From Loktanella sp. (lineage in GTDB: Bacteria > Pseudomonadota > Alphaproteobacteria > Rhodobacterales > Rhodobacteraceae): a DNA stretch of 64,000 bases. This document shows positions 1 to 11,513 of the stretch, piece by piece (the first letter of the stretch is position 1; each line of letters starts with the position of its first letter). A program made the translations under genes and the position numbers. The stretch covers positions 1-64,000 of the forward strand of contig JAIBDT010000002.1 in assembly GCA_024686085.1 (NCBI GenBank). The letters run 5' to 3'. The notes under the pieces were generated by a model. The model searched no databases, was not told where the DNA came from, and saw only the letters and a list, made by a program, of their open reading frames with translations.

Positions 1-947
1 ATCGACACCCCGTTCGGGAGTGTTTGCGCAAAGACGTCAGCCACCTCTTGGGTGCGCTCCTGTATATCGATGGCATCACCCCGATCAGACCGGTCAACAC
101 GGATCGAGATCGCAGAGTCCTGACCAACAAAATAGGCACGATTGCGATCCACCGCACCTTCCAAGACAGTTGCCACATCCCCCACCGTCAACACCGAGTT
201 ATCTGGATTTGTTCGAAGCGATATGCCTGATATTTCCTCCGCCGTGCGCTTGGGGGACCCTGTGCGCACACGTGAAGTGCCGGACACATCACCTGCAGGG
301 TTGGCATCCGCTTCCGCGGTGATTGCATCGGCAATCTCGGCAAGGGTGATATCGTATTTAATCAAAGATAACGACGGCACTTCAATCAAGGTTTCGCCAG
401 CCGCAACGCCTTGCACGGTTGTTTGCGTGACACCCGCAGCAAAGAGGCGGACGATCAACTGATCGGCAAATCGGGCAAGTTGATCCACCCCAACAGGCCC
501 AGTGATGACCAAGTCTGTGACGCGATCCGACCACTGCCCACGACTGACATTGGGTTCCTCGGCGGCAGCTGGCAGGTTGGACACACCATCAATCGCTTTT
601 TGAACGTCATCAGCAGCGCGTTCCATGTCCCAATTTGGCTCGAATTCCAGCCGAACAGAGGCGCGCCCCTCTGTAGAGGTCGCCGTGGAATCCGTCACCC
701 CTTGGACCGCCAGCAACGTAGGCTCTATGACCTGCACAATGCCAAAATCGACGTCCTCTGCACCCGCGCCGTCCCAAGCAACCGATACGCTCACGGTATC
801 AATAACGACATCTGGAAAGAATTGGGTGCGCATCTTTGGGAACGCAACGATTCCTGCGGTTATAAGAATAACTAGCAATAAGTTCGCAGCCGTCTTGTGC
901 CGCGCAAAGTAGGATAAGATGCCGCCGACATGACCAAGTTCGCGCAT
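1..947 (-). CDS. RND efflux permease, N-terminal part (cut by window edge)
   Basis: About 315 N-terminal residues of an inner-membrane RND (AcrB/MexB-like) proton-driven efflux pump. The start at 947 gives MRELGHVGGILSYFARHK, then the first transmembrane helix (TAANLLLVILITAGIVAF). A periplasmic porter domain follows, with family-typical stretches such as TQFFPDV near the helix, a VIEPTLLAVQGV-like segment, and VQGVAAGETLIEVPS. The rest lies outside the window. It starts 3 bases after the stop of the membrane-fusion protein gene, so the two are co-transcribed and form a pump with an outer-membrane channel not seen here. Substrate cannot be told. The family call is firm. Confidence 0.9.
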   Translation of the reverse strand, partial: MRELGHVGGILSYFARHKTAANLLLVILITAGIVAFPKMRTQFFPDVVIDTVSVSVAWDGAGAEDVDFGIVQVIEPTLLAVQGVTDSTATSTEGRASVRLEFEPNWDMERAADDVQKAIDGVSNLPAAAEEPNVSRGQWSDRVTDLVITGPVGVDQLARFADQLIVRLFAAGVTQTTVQGVAAGETLIEVPSLSLIKYDITLAEIADAITAEADANPAGDVSGTSRVRTGSPKRTAEEISGISLRTNPDNSVLTVGDVATVLEGAVDRNRAYFVGQDSAISIRVDRSDRGDAIDIQERTQEVADVFAQTLPNGVS

Positions 948-950
948 GGC

Positions 951-2414
951 CTATCCCCCCATGCGGCTTTCAAGCCGCGCAATTGTTTCCGCTGGGACTT
1001 CATCTTCTTGCAACTGCGATATCAATCGGGTTTTCGCCTCGTCGGGCATCCGCTGGTTCGCCTCGACAAATGCAACCAGCTTCGCACGACGCTCTGGCGT
1101 CAGCACAACCATTTCAGGCGCCTCGACCACTACAGCCCCATCTGCAGACCGGCGCAGCGGGTTGACCTTAATACCCACACCAAGGATCGGTGATCTTTCT
1201 GCGACGACACTGACCCCGTTTAGGCCGCGCGCGCGAACGATCACGTCGTCACCTTGCCTGCGTAAAACCTCGACCTGTGACGCCGTTAACCTATTGTCAT
1301 CGCCGATAACCAAAACCGAATTATCCGCTCCGACCGAGGTAGACGGAAGCAAAGCGACCCTTTCCAACGCAGGCTCAGAGACCGATAGTGTCACAAAGTC
1401 ACCAGGGCGAAAGCCCCTAACGTTTTCCATTTTGGCAAACAGTTGCCGACCTGTTTGACCCTCTGACACCGATGCACCTTCGCGGGTAAGCGTCGCAGAC
1501 GCGGTCAGGTCGCCACCAAGAATATCCAGCCGTACGGTCGCCGTGGCAGGAATAAGCCGCCCGTCGGTATCTAGCAGACGCGTGTATTGCGCTGTTGAAA
1601 CGCGAAACGCGACCTCTAGCTCGCTCGGGTCAATCAATTGGGCCACCAATTGGTTGGCCGTGACGCGCCCGCCCTCGACAACGGAGGTGTCGGCCAAAAC
1701 TCCATCAAATCCAGCGGTCACCGTCGTATCTGCAAGGGTGCGTTGTGCCTCTGACAAACTGATTTGCATACGCAGTTCGCGCGTCTTTGCCTGATCAATG
1801 CGCCCCTGTGCCTGCGCAATTGATTGACGCTTGCCCAACACAGCTTGATTGGCCGAGGAAACCGCAAGTTCGGCGCTTTCAACCGCTGCCGCTGTTCCAA
1901 CACCCCGCTGTTGTAAGTCGCGCTGACGGGTCAAGGCGACCTGCCGTAGACGGGCCTGTTCTGCGGCTGCATCCAATTCGTCTTGTGCAAGGGTCAATGA
2001 CCTTTGCGCATCTTGCAATTCATCTTGCGCGTCCTGCATGTCAGCGCGAACACGGTCGAGCGCGGATTGCGCATCCGATCTATCAAGCTGCAAAAGAACC
2101 TCGCCATCTTTTACAATGCCACCGCTTTGAAAGTTCTCTGACATCGCGATGACCCGACCTGTCGCCGAGGGACGAATGTCGAGGGTGCGGCGGGCCTGTA
2201 CTTCACCAAAAACCGTCAACTCGGGCGTGATTGTCGTCATTTCAACAGAAATCGCGTTGACCGTCAGAACCTGCTCTATTGCGGGACGGCGGCGCGGCTC
2301 TTCGGACATTTGCGCCTGAATTGCACCTCTGACCATCGTGAAAGCAACGCCCAAAATCGCAAGAGTGGCCGCAGCCAAAAATAGACCCACAAGGCTACGT
2401 TGTAAAAAGCGCAT
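951..2414 (-). CDS. RND efflux periplasmic adaptor (membrane fusion protein)
   Basis: HlyD/AcrA-type adaptor that links an RND pump to the outer-membrane channel. From the chosen start the N-terminus is MRFLQRSLVGLFLAAATLAI, a signal-anchor helix. A lipoyl-like half (LDIRPSATGRVIAMSENF) follows, then a long Ala/Gln/Asp-rich coiled-coil hairpin (about residues 110-200), the second lipoyl half (TVTAGFDGVLADTSVVEGG) and a beta-barrel region. I chose 2414 because GGAG lies 7 bases upstream; an in-frame start at 2435 has no such site. Length (about 487 residues) is at the long side for the family, with a C-terminal tail rich in charged residues (residues 430-487). It is the first gene of the pump operon. 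Confidence 0.9.
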   Translation of the reverse strand: MRFLQRSLVGLFLAAATLAILGVAFTMVRGAIQAQMSEEPRRRPAIEQVLTVNAISVEMTTITPELTVFGEVQARRTLDIRPSATGRVIAMSENFQSGGIVKDGEVLLQLDRSDAQSALDRVRADMQDAQDELQDAQRSLTLAQDELDAAAEQARLRQVALTRQRDLQQRGVGTAAAVESAELAVSSANQAVLGKRQSIAQAQGRIDQAKTRELRMQISLSEAQRTLADTTVTAGFDGVLADTSVVEGGRVTANQLVAQLIDPSELEVAFRVSTAQYTRLLDTDGRLIPATATVRLDILGGDLTASATLTREGASVSEGQTGRQLFAKMENVRGFRPGDFVTLSVSEPALERVALLPSTSVGADNSVLVIGDDNRLTASQVEVLRRQGDDVIVRARGLNGVSVVAERSPILGVGIKVNPLRRSADGAVVVEAPEMVVLTPERRAKLVAFVEANQRMPDEAKTRLISQLQEDEVPAETIARLESRMGG

Positions 2415-2491
2415 GCTGCATCTCCGTTCCGACAATGTGTTTGATACGCACTTCGCAGCGCTTTGGATGGAATTCTTACGGCTTATACGGG

Positions 2492-3412
2492 CTAACCCGC
2501 CAAATCCGTCGGTATTTTTTGCATTTGCTCCCCAGAACGTTTCACAACTTCCGCAACCTGTGTAAATCGTTGCGACAATGGATTAGACCGTCTCCAAATC
2601 ATGCCAATTGTGCGGTTTGGGGGATTTACGGGAAAGCGCGAGATAGCCACAGGTGCGGCCCGCCCCTCCACTGCTATCGCCATCTCAGGCAACAACGTGA
2701 CCCCCATATTGGCGCCAACCATTTGCACCAAAGTTGACAGCGAACTGCCGTCCAGTCCTTCCCAGGGGCGCACAGTCGGCACGCTGCAAAACGATAGGGC
2801 CTGATCGCGAAAGCAGTGCCCCTCTTCCAGCAAAAGTAACTTCATGTCTCGCAGCGCGGCTGGTGCGGGAGTTGGCTTATCAGCTTCCCCTATTGGGCGC
2901 ACCAGAACGAAGTCTTCGGTAAATAGTGGAACTTCTTGAAAATTCGGCTCGTCAATCGGAAGTGCAACAATCGCAGTGTCCAGCTTTCCATCGGATACTT
3001 CTTGGATAAGACGCGGCGTTAAGGTTTCGCGAATGTTAAGGTCTACCCCTGGATAACTAGACTGCAAATTTCTAATCAATGTCGGCAACAGATAAGGCGC
3101 GACCGTTGGAATGATGCCCAACCTTAAACGGCCCGACAATGTGTCGCCTGTCGCACGTGCCAAATCAGCCAAGTCATCGGTCGCGCGCAAGATGTCGCGG
3201 GTCCGCAATGCGACCTCCATTCCGAAATTTGTCAATTTCACTTGCCGGCCAGACCGGTCAAATAGCGGCTCCCCTAAGATTTCTTCCAGATCTTTGATTT
3301 GCATCGATAGCGCTGGCTGCGTGATCGCACAGACATCCGCCGCATTGCCAAAATGCAAATGACGGGCAAGGGCCTCGAAATATCGAAGCTGTTTTAAGGT
3401 GAATTCAGCCAT
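2492..3412 (-). CDS. oxyR: LysR-family peroxide sensor OxyR
   Basis: Transcription factor that senses hydrogen peroxide and activates catalase and related genes. The N-terminal winged helix (residues 1-60, TLKQLRYFEALARHLHFGNAA) is followed by a LysR effector domain. The decisive feature is EEGHCFRDQALSFCS: Cys200 and Cys209 match the peroxide-reactive pair Cys199/Cys208 of E. coli OxyR, with the same nine-residue spacing. Length, 306 residues, equals the family norm. It is divergent from katG with 95 bases between the starts, the classic arrangement for a regulator next to its target. OxyR usually also represses its own gene from the shared region. Confidence 0.95.
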   Translation of the reverse strand: MAEFTLKQLRYFEALARHLHFGNAADVCAITQPALSMQIKDLEEILGEPLFDRSGRQVKLTNFGMEVALRTRDILRATDDLADLARATGDTLSGRLRLGIIPTVAPYLLPTLIRNLQSSYPGVDLNIRETLTPRLIQEVSDGKLDTAIVALPIDEPNFQEVPLFTEDFVLVRPIGEADKPTPAPAALRDMKLLLLEEGHCFRDQALSFCSVPTVRPWEGLDGSSLSTLVQMVGANMGVTLLPEMAIAVEGRAAPVAISRFPVNPPNRTIGMIWRRSNPLSQRFTQVAEVVKRSGEQMQKIPTDLAG

Positions 3413-5676
<2,264 letters not shown>

Positions 5677-5685
5677 AGAACCAAT

Positions 5686-5720
5686 AAAACGCCGGCGCAG
5701 GAAATTGCGCCGGCGTTTTT
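5686..5720 (+). terminator. Rho-independent terminator of katG
   Basis: Eleven-base perfect stem (ACGCCGGCGCA at 5689-5699 with its complement at 5706-5716), a six-base loop, a run of A before and a T run to 5720. It starts about 10 bases after the katG stop. Confidence 0.93.
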
Positions 5721-5855
5721 CGTCTTTGTGAAATACTCGGCTCTGGCATCACCGGAATTCACGAATTATGAACGCACAAATGAAATGGTCTAAAACTGAA
5801 TTGGACTAGGTCTTGCACCGGTCCGAAACGCGAAATGCATTCAAGGACACCGCTT

Positions 5856-8552
5856 ATGCCATCTGCCGATAATATCGACACCAATGGCCATCCGATCATG
5901 CGTTTTGTAAGGCATCCCGCTTGGCGCTTAATCCTGCCGATCGTCATTGCAGCGATCGCATTTTGGGTGCTGGAAAAGATGTCACAAGACATCAATTTTT
6001 CTGACGTTATTGCAGATGCAAAAAACTATTCCGTCTGGCTTCTGATCGCGTCGTTTGTCGCGATGGTCGTCAGCTACTTATCATTCTCACTATATGACGT
6101 TTTGATCCTGCCAAGCGTAACCAAAGTCAGACTCCCCGTTCACATCCAACTTATGACCGCAGGGTCCAGTATGGCCGTGTCGAATATGCTAGGGTTCACT
6201 TGGATTACGGGCGCGGCCGTTCGGTATCGGGTCTATTCGGCATTCGGCATCGACCTGACAGCGGTTGCCAAACTGATCGGCATTTCGTGGGTCGCGTTTA
6301 CGGGCGGCCTATGGGCCATACTTGGCCTATTGATGGTGATAAACCCTAACGGAATGTCAAAACTGATCCCGATTTCATCGTCTGTGGAATCTTGGATCGG
6401 CTTTGCGATGCTCGCAGCACTTGCAGGGTTCTTTTGGTGGACACGACGTGGACCGCGTTCAGTTCGGCTTGGACCACTCAGCATGGAAGTTCTCGGCGCA
6501 AAAGACAGCCTCAAATTAACTGCAGTTTCAATGATCGATGTCGTCGCGATGGCGGCCACATTGTATTTCTTGATGCCCCCGGATTTATCGCAAAACTTCT
6601 TTTACTTTTTCATTGTTTTCGCTGCCGCCCTTTGGCTTGGGATCGTCAGTCATTCACCCGGCGGCTTAGGGGTGTTCGAGGCAACCCTGATTGCGGGCCT
6701 TGGTGCGGTCGGGCGGTCGGATGCGCTGGCGGCTATTGCGATTTACCGCGTGATTTACACAGTCCTGCCCTTTGTGATCGCAATCATCGGCCTCGCAATT
6801 GCTTGGCTTCTTTCCAATCGCGTCAAAGCGACCAGCAGGTCAATCATGGTGCACCGCGCAATCGAACCGCTCGTTCCCATCCTTGCTGCCGCTCTTGCCA
6901 TGCTATCAGGGGCAATTCTCCTGATCTCCGGAAACTTACCCCCCGACCCTACACGTCTAGGGTTTTTGCAAGAAATTCTGCCGCTTTACCTTGTCGAAAC
7001 ATCGCACTTGCTAGGTAGCATCAGTGGGGTCCTCTTGCTCGTCGTCGCACGAGGGCTTTACCGGCGCATGTTCCGCGCTTGGTTCGTCGCAATGGGATTG
7101 TTCGCGATCGGACTATCCGTATCTTTGCTGAAAGGGTTTGACTGGGAAGAGGCGTTAAGTCTGGCGGGGGCAATGGCAATTCTCTGGGTCTTTCGGTCAG
7201 CATTCTATCGTGCCGACGTCAAAGCCGCGCTGACGTTGAATTGGCGCTGGATCATCAGCGTTTCAATTCTCGCAGGCGCTATCAGTTGGATCGGCTTTTT
7301 TGCCTACTCGAACGTGCAATACTCCGATGCCCTTTGGTGGCAGTTCGCATGGAAAGGCGATGAGTCCCGGTTTTTGCGGGCGACGCTTGCAGTCGCCGTT
7401 GTGATCTCTGCGTTCGTTTTAAACCTGCTTCTTAGCAAACAGTCGACACGACTGCAGCGCGAACCAATTCCAGACATTGTGTTGCAGTTGACTATGAACG
7501 CCAGCAATGCCGGCGCGGGGATCGCGTTGAGCGGTGACAAACGATTTATCATCAGTGACGATCAAGCCGCCTATATCGCTTACGCGGATACGGGCAGCTC
7601 GCTTATCAGCAAAGGCGATCCAGTTGGCGAAAAAACCGCAAGTATCGCCACGATTTGGCAAATGCGCGAGCTGGCTGATCGGATGGGGCGGCGTTGCGCC
7701 TTCTACGGGGTCTCTGAAAAGTTTCTGCCAACCTACCTCGACCTTGGAATGCAAATTCTGAAAATCGGTGAAGTTGCGCGCGTTGAACTCAGCTCGTTTT
7801 CACTTGAAGGTCCTAAGCGGAAAGACTGGCGGCACGCCAAAGCGCGGATTAGTCGAGATGGGTATCATTTTGAAGTTATCCCAGCAGGAGAGGCTGACGA
7901 CTACGCAGATGACTTGCGTGCCGTATCGGATGCATGGCTGAGTGCTAAAAATAGCCGGGAAAAGGGATTTTCTTTGGGCTGGTTCAACACCGAATACCTT
8001 CGGCATTTCGATCTCGCCGTCATCAGACACTCGCAAACTGGACAAATCACAGCCTTTGCAAACATGATGAAGGCTGGCGATAAATCAGAAATCTCAATCG
8101 ACCTCATGCGATATGACCCAACGGGTCCAGGGGCCGCGATGGACGCCCTTTTTGCCGAGATGTTGCTATGGGCCAAAGAAGAAGGATTCACTTGGTTTTC
8201 TCTGGGCGCAGCCCCGCTATCTGGCCTTGAAAACCGACGCCTCGCTCCAACTTGGCATCGGATTGGTAGCTTTCTTTATGAGAACGGCGAGCAATTCTAC
8301 CAGTTCGAGGGGTTGCGAAGCTATAAGCAAAAGTTCGACCCGGTCTGGTCGTCGGAGTATTTGGCAACCTCGAGCCGATTGGACGCCGCACGCGTGCTTT
8401 ACGAGGTCAGTCTTCTCATCTCTCGAGGAGGGAAGGGCATGAAACAACACGGAACACACCGAACCGTTAAGTCCCTCGCGGCTCTGACACTCTCAGCCGT
8501 TCGAAACCGGCTCAACCCAAACCGCAAGTTCGCAAAGTTTGCATCAGACTAA
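5856..8552 (+). CDS. mprF: Lysyl/alanyl-phosphatidylglycerol synthase and flippase MprF
   Basis: Bifunctional membrane protein that transfers an amino acid from aminoacyl-tRNA to phosphatidylglycerol and moves the product across the membrane, lowering surface negative charge. About the first 545 residues are hydrophobic with many helices: the flippase, including NMLGFTWITGAAVRYR and SHSPGGLGVFEATL, both typical of MprF. The C-terminal part (about 560-860) is the cytosolic DUF2156 GNAT-like synthase. Length, about 898 residues, fits. I chose 5856 because AAGGA lies 8 bases upstream; an ATG at 5835 has no such site. Aminoacyl specificity (Lys or Ala) cannot be read. It stands alone between the katG terminator and gabD. 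Confidence 0.92.
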   Translation: MPSADNIDTNGHPIMRFVRHPAWRLILPIVIAAIAFWVLEKMSQDINFSDVIADAKNYSVWLLIASFVAMVVSYLSFSLYDVLILPSVTKVRLPVHIQLMTAGSSMAVSNMLGFTWITGAAVRYRVYSAFGIDLTAVAKLIGISWVAFTGGLWAILGLLMVINPNGMSKLIPISSSVESWIGFAMLAALAGFFWWTRRGPRSVRLGPLSMEVLGAKDSLKLTAVSMIDVVAMAATLYFLMPPDLSQNFFYFFIVFAAALWLGIVSHSPGGLGVFEATLIAGLGAVGRSDALAAIAIYRVIYTVLPFVIAIIGLAIAWLLSNRVKATSRSIMVHRAIEPLVPILAAALAMLSGAILLISGNLPPDPTRLGFLQEILPLYLVETSHLLGSISGVLLLVVARGLYRRMFRAWFVAMGLFAIGLSVSLLKGFDWEEALSLAGAMAILWVFRSAFYRADVKAALTLNWRWIISVSILAGAISWIGFFAYSNVQYSDALWWQFAWKGDESRFLRATLAVAVVISAFVLNLLLSKQSTRLQREPIPDIVLQLTMNASNAGAGIALSGDKRFIISDDQAAYIAYADTGSSLISKGDPVGEKTASIATIWQMRELADRMGRRCAFYGVSEKFLPTYLDLGMQILKIGEVARVELSSFSLEGPKRKDWRHAKARISRDGYHFEVIPAGEADDYADDLRAVSDAWLSAKNSREKGFSLGWFNTEYLRHFDLAVIRHSQTGQITAFANMMKAGDKSEISIDLMRYDPTGPGAAMDALFAEMLLWAKEEGFTWFSLGAAPLSGLENRRLAPTWHRIGSFLYENGEQFYQFEGLRSYKQKFDPVWSSEYLATSSRLDAARVLYEVSLLISRGGKGMKQHGTHRTVKSLAALTLSAVRNRLNPNRKFAKFASD

Positions 8553-8698
8553 GGCCAAACGGGCTTCAAAAACCACGCCGGCTTAATCTCGCGCGCACCA
8601 AGAAAGGCGCGGTGGCGTGCTTTTCCAATTCACTGGACTTTATCCACATCCTGCGTCAGATCAGCATCAAATCCATGCGACACGGAGCAGGAGCTATA

Positions 8699-10159
8699 AT
8701 GCCCATTCTAAAGCTAAACGATCCATCTTTGCTAGAAACCCGCGGCTATGTGAATGGTGAGTGGGTCACGACATCCGCGACCTTCGCGGTCAATAACCCA
8801 GCCACCGGAGAGCAAATTGCACAAGTCGCGGATTTGTCCGTAGCGGACACAACTGCTGCGATTGATGCGGCATATGCGGCCAAGGCAGATTGGACTGCAT
8901 GGACTGGTAAAGAGCGCGCAGCAGTGCTGCGAAAATGGTACGATCTCATGATCGCCAATGCCGATGATCTAGCGACAATTCTGACAGCGGAAATGGGCAA
9001 GCCGTGGGCAGAAGCACGCGGTGAAATTCTCTACGGCGCAAGTTTCATTGAATGGTTCGCGGAAGAAGCCAAACGCATCTATGGTGACGTGATTCCGGGT
9101 CATCAGCGCGACAAGCGGATCGTTGTACTGAAACAGCCTATCGGTGTTGTTGGGTCGATCACACCGTGGAATTTTCCAAATGCCATGATAGCGCGGAAGG
9201 TTGCACCAGCACTTGCCGTTGGCTGTACTTTCGTTGCGCGGCCCGCGGAGCTAACACCGCTTTCTGCGCTTGCGATGGCTGTTCTGGCCGACCGTGCAGG
9301 CATCCCAGCGGGTGTGTTTAATGTCATTCCATCGTCGGATAGCGCAGGCGTCGGGAAAGAACTTTGCGCGAATGAAAAAGTAGCCAAGATCACCTTTACA
9401 GGGTCAACCCGCGTTGGCAAAATCTTGATGAACCAGTGCTCTGACACGATCAAAAAGATGTCCTTAGAACTTGGTGGCAATGCCCCGTTCATCGTTTTTG
9501 ATGACGCCAACATTGACGCCGCAGTCGAAGGCGCAATGATCGCGAAATACCGTAATAACGGCCAAACCTGCGTTTGCGCGAACCGCATCTATGTGCAGGC
9601 AGGCGTTTACGATGAATTCGCTACCAAGCTAAAGGCAGCAACTGAAAAGCTGGTGATCGGGGACGGCTTCGCAGACGGCGTGACCACAGGCCCGTTGATC
9701 AACGAAGCCGCGCTTGCAAAGGTCGAAGAGCACATCACGGATGCTGTGTCTAAAGGCGCGCAAGTTATCTCTGGCGGCACAAGGTCCAACCAAGGAGGCA
9801 CATTCTTCCACCCCACCGTTCTGACTGGCGTCACATCAGAAATGAAAGTGGCTCGCGAAGAAACCTTTGGACCTGTCGCCCCATTGTTCAAGTTCGAGAC
9901 CGAGACAGATGTTATCGCGCTTGCGAATGACAGCGAATTTGGCTTGGCATCGTATTTTTATAGCCGTGATCTATCCCGCGTTTGGCGGGTCGCTGAAGCA
10001 CTCGAGAGCGGCATGGTCGGGATCAACACCGGGCTGATCTCAACCGAAGTCGCACCGTTTGGCGGTGTCAAACAATCGGGCCTTGGTCGCGAGGGGTCCA
10101 AATACGGGACCGAAGATTACCTCGAAATCAAATACCTTTGCATGGGCGACATTAGCTAA
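8699..10159 (+). CDS. gabD: NAD(P)-dependent succinate-semialdehyde dehydrogenase
   Basis: Oxidises succinate semialdehyde to succinate, the last step of GABA breakdown. ALDH fold, 486 residues. Catalytic Cys291 is in NNGQTCVCANR, the general base Glu257 in SLELGGNAP; SITPWNFPNAM and FTGSTRVGK are cofactor-site motifs. An upstream in-frame ATG (8612) exists, but AGGAG stands just before 8699 and the family N-terminus begins there. One oddity: the usual KPAE..TP cofactor-binding motif reads RPAELTP, so the nearly invariant Lys is Arg181. gabT lies about 13 kb away on the other strand, so the two GABA genes are not one operon. Confidence 0.88.
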   Translation: MPILKLNDPSLLETRGYVNGEWVTTSATFAVNNPATGEQIAQVADLSVADTTAAIDAAYAAKADWTAWTGKERAAVLRKWYDLMIANADDLATILTAEMGKPWAEARGEILYGASFIEWFAEEAKRIYGDVIPGHQRDKRIVVLKQPIGVVGSITPWNFPNAMIARKVAPALAVGCTFVARPAELTPLSALAMAVLADRAGIPAGVFNVIPSSDSAGVGKELCANEKVAKITFTGSTRVGKILMNQCSDTIKKMSLELGGNAPFIVFDDANIDAAVEGAMIAKYRNNGQTCVCANRIYVQAGVYDEFATKLKAATEKLVIGDGFADGVTTGPLINEAALAKVEEHITDAVSKGAQVISGGTRSNQGGTFFHPTVLTGVTSEMKVAREETFGPVAPLFKFETETDVIALANDSEFGLASYFYSRDLSRVWRVAEALESGMVGINTGLISTEVAPFGGVKQSGLGREGSKYGTEDYLEIKYLCMGDIS

Positions 10160-10166
10160 ACCGAAT

Positions 10167-10194
10167 TGCGCTGGGGTAACGTCACGCCAGCGCA
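10167..10194. terminator. Shared hairpin between convergent gabD and aminotransferase gene
   Basis: Inverted repeat TGCGCTGG (10167-10174) and CCAGCGCA (10187-10194), between the gabD stop and the 3' end of the minus-strand aminotransferase gene, slightly overlapping the latter. It could end transcription both ways. The T tract is short, so strength is uncertain. Confidence 0.5.
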
Positions 10195-11504
10195 GTTTCA
10201 ATCGCGCCTGATAGCTTGGTTACAAGTTCATCAATCTGCTCATCTGAAATGATAAATGGCGGCGCCAGCAAAACGTGATCGCCGTTTTGCCCGTCGATCG
10301 TGCCGCTCATCGGATAGCAGATCAAACCTGCCTCAAACGCCGCAGCTTTTATCTTACCTGCGATTTTGCGCGACGGATCAAAAGGCGCTTTGGTCTCACG
10401 ATCAGCCACTAATTCGATCCCTTGGAACAGACCACGCCCACGAATATCTCCGACATTAGGGTGCTGTCCAAAGGCTGATTGCAACGCTGCCATCAACTTT
10501 TCACCCTGCGACTTTGCCCGTGCGACAAGGTCCCGATCCAACAATGCCGTGACGACGGCAAGCCCAGCAGCAGCGGCAGTTGGATGCCCTAGATAGGTAT
10601 GCCCGTGTTGGAAAAAGCCGCTACCACTCTCAATAGCGGCATAAACCTGACGACTGCACAACATCGCGCCAATCGGCTGATATCCCGCACCCAATCCCTT
10701 TGCGATACACAAGATATCGGGTGAAATGCCTTCTTGCTCACATGCAAACAAACTACCGGTGCGGCCCATACCGCACATGACCTCATCCAAGATCAGCAAG
10801 ATTCCATATTGGTCACAGATCTCACGAATACGCTTGAAATACCCCGGTGCAGCGGTCAACGCACCTGACGTAGCACCCACAACAGGTTCGGCGGCAAAGG
10901 CCATAACTGTCTCGGGACCGACGCGCAGCAATTCTTCTTCTAACAAGTTTGCAGCGCGGATACCGTATTCCTCAGGAGTTTCGTCATCATCCTTCAGGCG
11001 GTATTCATAGCATGGGTCGATATGGCTCATGTCGATCAAAAGGGGGCCGAATTGCGCACGCCGCCACGCATTACCACCAGCTGACAGCGCGCCCATCGTG
11101 TTGCCGTGGTAGCTTTGCTTACGGGCAATCACGCGGCCACGGTTTGGTTCACCCTTTTCGACAAAGTATTGGCGGGCAAGTTTCAGCGCTGCTTCCATCG
11201 CCTCGGACCCACCGGAGACCAAATACACGCGATCCAAGTCACCAGGTGCATTTGCGATCAACAGGTCCGCGAGGTCTTCAGCAGGTTGAGATGTAAAGAA
11301 CCCCGTATGCGCATAGGCCAACTGATCCAATTGCGCCTTAACAGCGTTGATTATCACCTGATCACCGTGGCCAAGACACGACACAGCGGCACCGCCAGAG
11401 GCGTCTAGATATTGCTTGCCTGTGTCATCATACAAATAGCAACCCTCACCGCGCATCGCGGTCGGCGGCAGTTGTTTTGTATGGCGTGGAAAAATATGCG
11501 ACAT
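10182..11504 (-). CDS. Class III PLP-dependent aminotransferase
   Basis: Cytoplasmic aminotransferase of the omega-amino acid / diamine type (subgroup III), 440 residues. PLP lysine is Lys269 in ILCIAKGLGAGYQP; Asp240 (LLILDEVMCGMGRTG) contacts the pyridine nitrogen; SGGSEAMEAALKLAR binds phosphate; QSYHGNT stacks on the ring. The sequence departs from GabT further up the same strand, so it is not a duplicate of it. AAGGAG precedes the ATG. It is the last gene of a tight minus-strand run, 9 bases after the C45 hydrolase gene, so its substrate is probably the amine or amide made or released by that cluster. Putrescine- or beta-alanine-type substrates are possible; the sequence does not decide. 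Confidence 0.85.
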   Translation of the reverse strand: MSHIFPRHTKQLPPTAMRGEGCYLYDDTGKQYLDASGGAAVSCLGHGDQVIINAVKAQLDQLAYAHTGFFTSQPAEDLADLLIANAPGDLDRVYLVSGGSEAMEAALKLARQYFVEKGEPNRGRVIARKQSYHGNTMGALSAGGNAWRRAQFGPLLIDMSHIDPCYEYRLKDDDETPEEYGIRAANLLEEELLRVGPETVMAFAAEPVVGATSGALTAAPGYFKRIREICDQYGILLILDEVMCGMGRTGSLFACEQEGISPDILCIAKGLGAGYQPIGAMLCSRQVYAAIESGSGFFQHGHTYLGHPTAAAAGLAVVTALLDRDLVARAKSQGEKLMAALQSAFGQHPNVGDIRGRGLFQGIELVADRETKAPFDPSRKIAGKIKAAAFEAGLICYPMSGTIDGQNGDHVLLAPPFIISDEQIDELVTKLSGAIETALA

Positions 11505-11513
11505 CTGATCTCC

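Noticed and set aside
8553-8698. mprF terminator or small gene in the mprF-gabD gap
   Set aside because: Only weak, bulged repeats around 8595-8632 and no good ribosome site before 8699; nothing firm to report.
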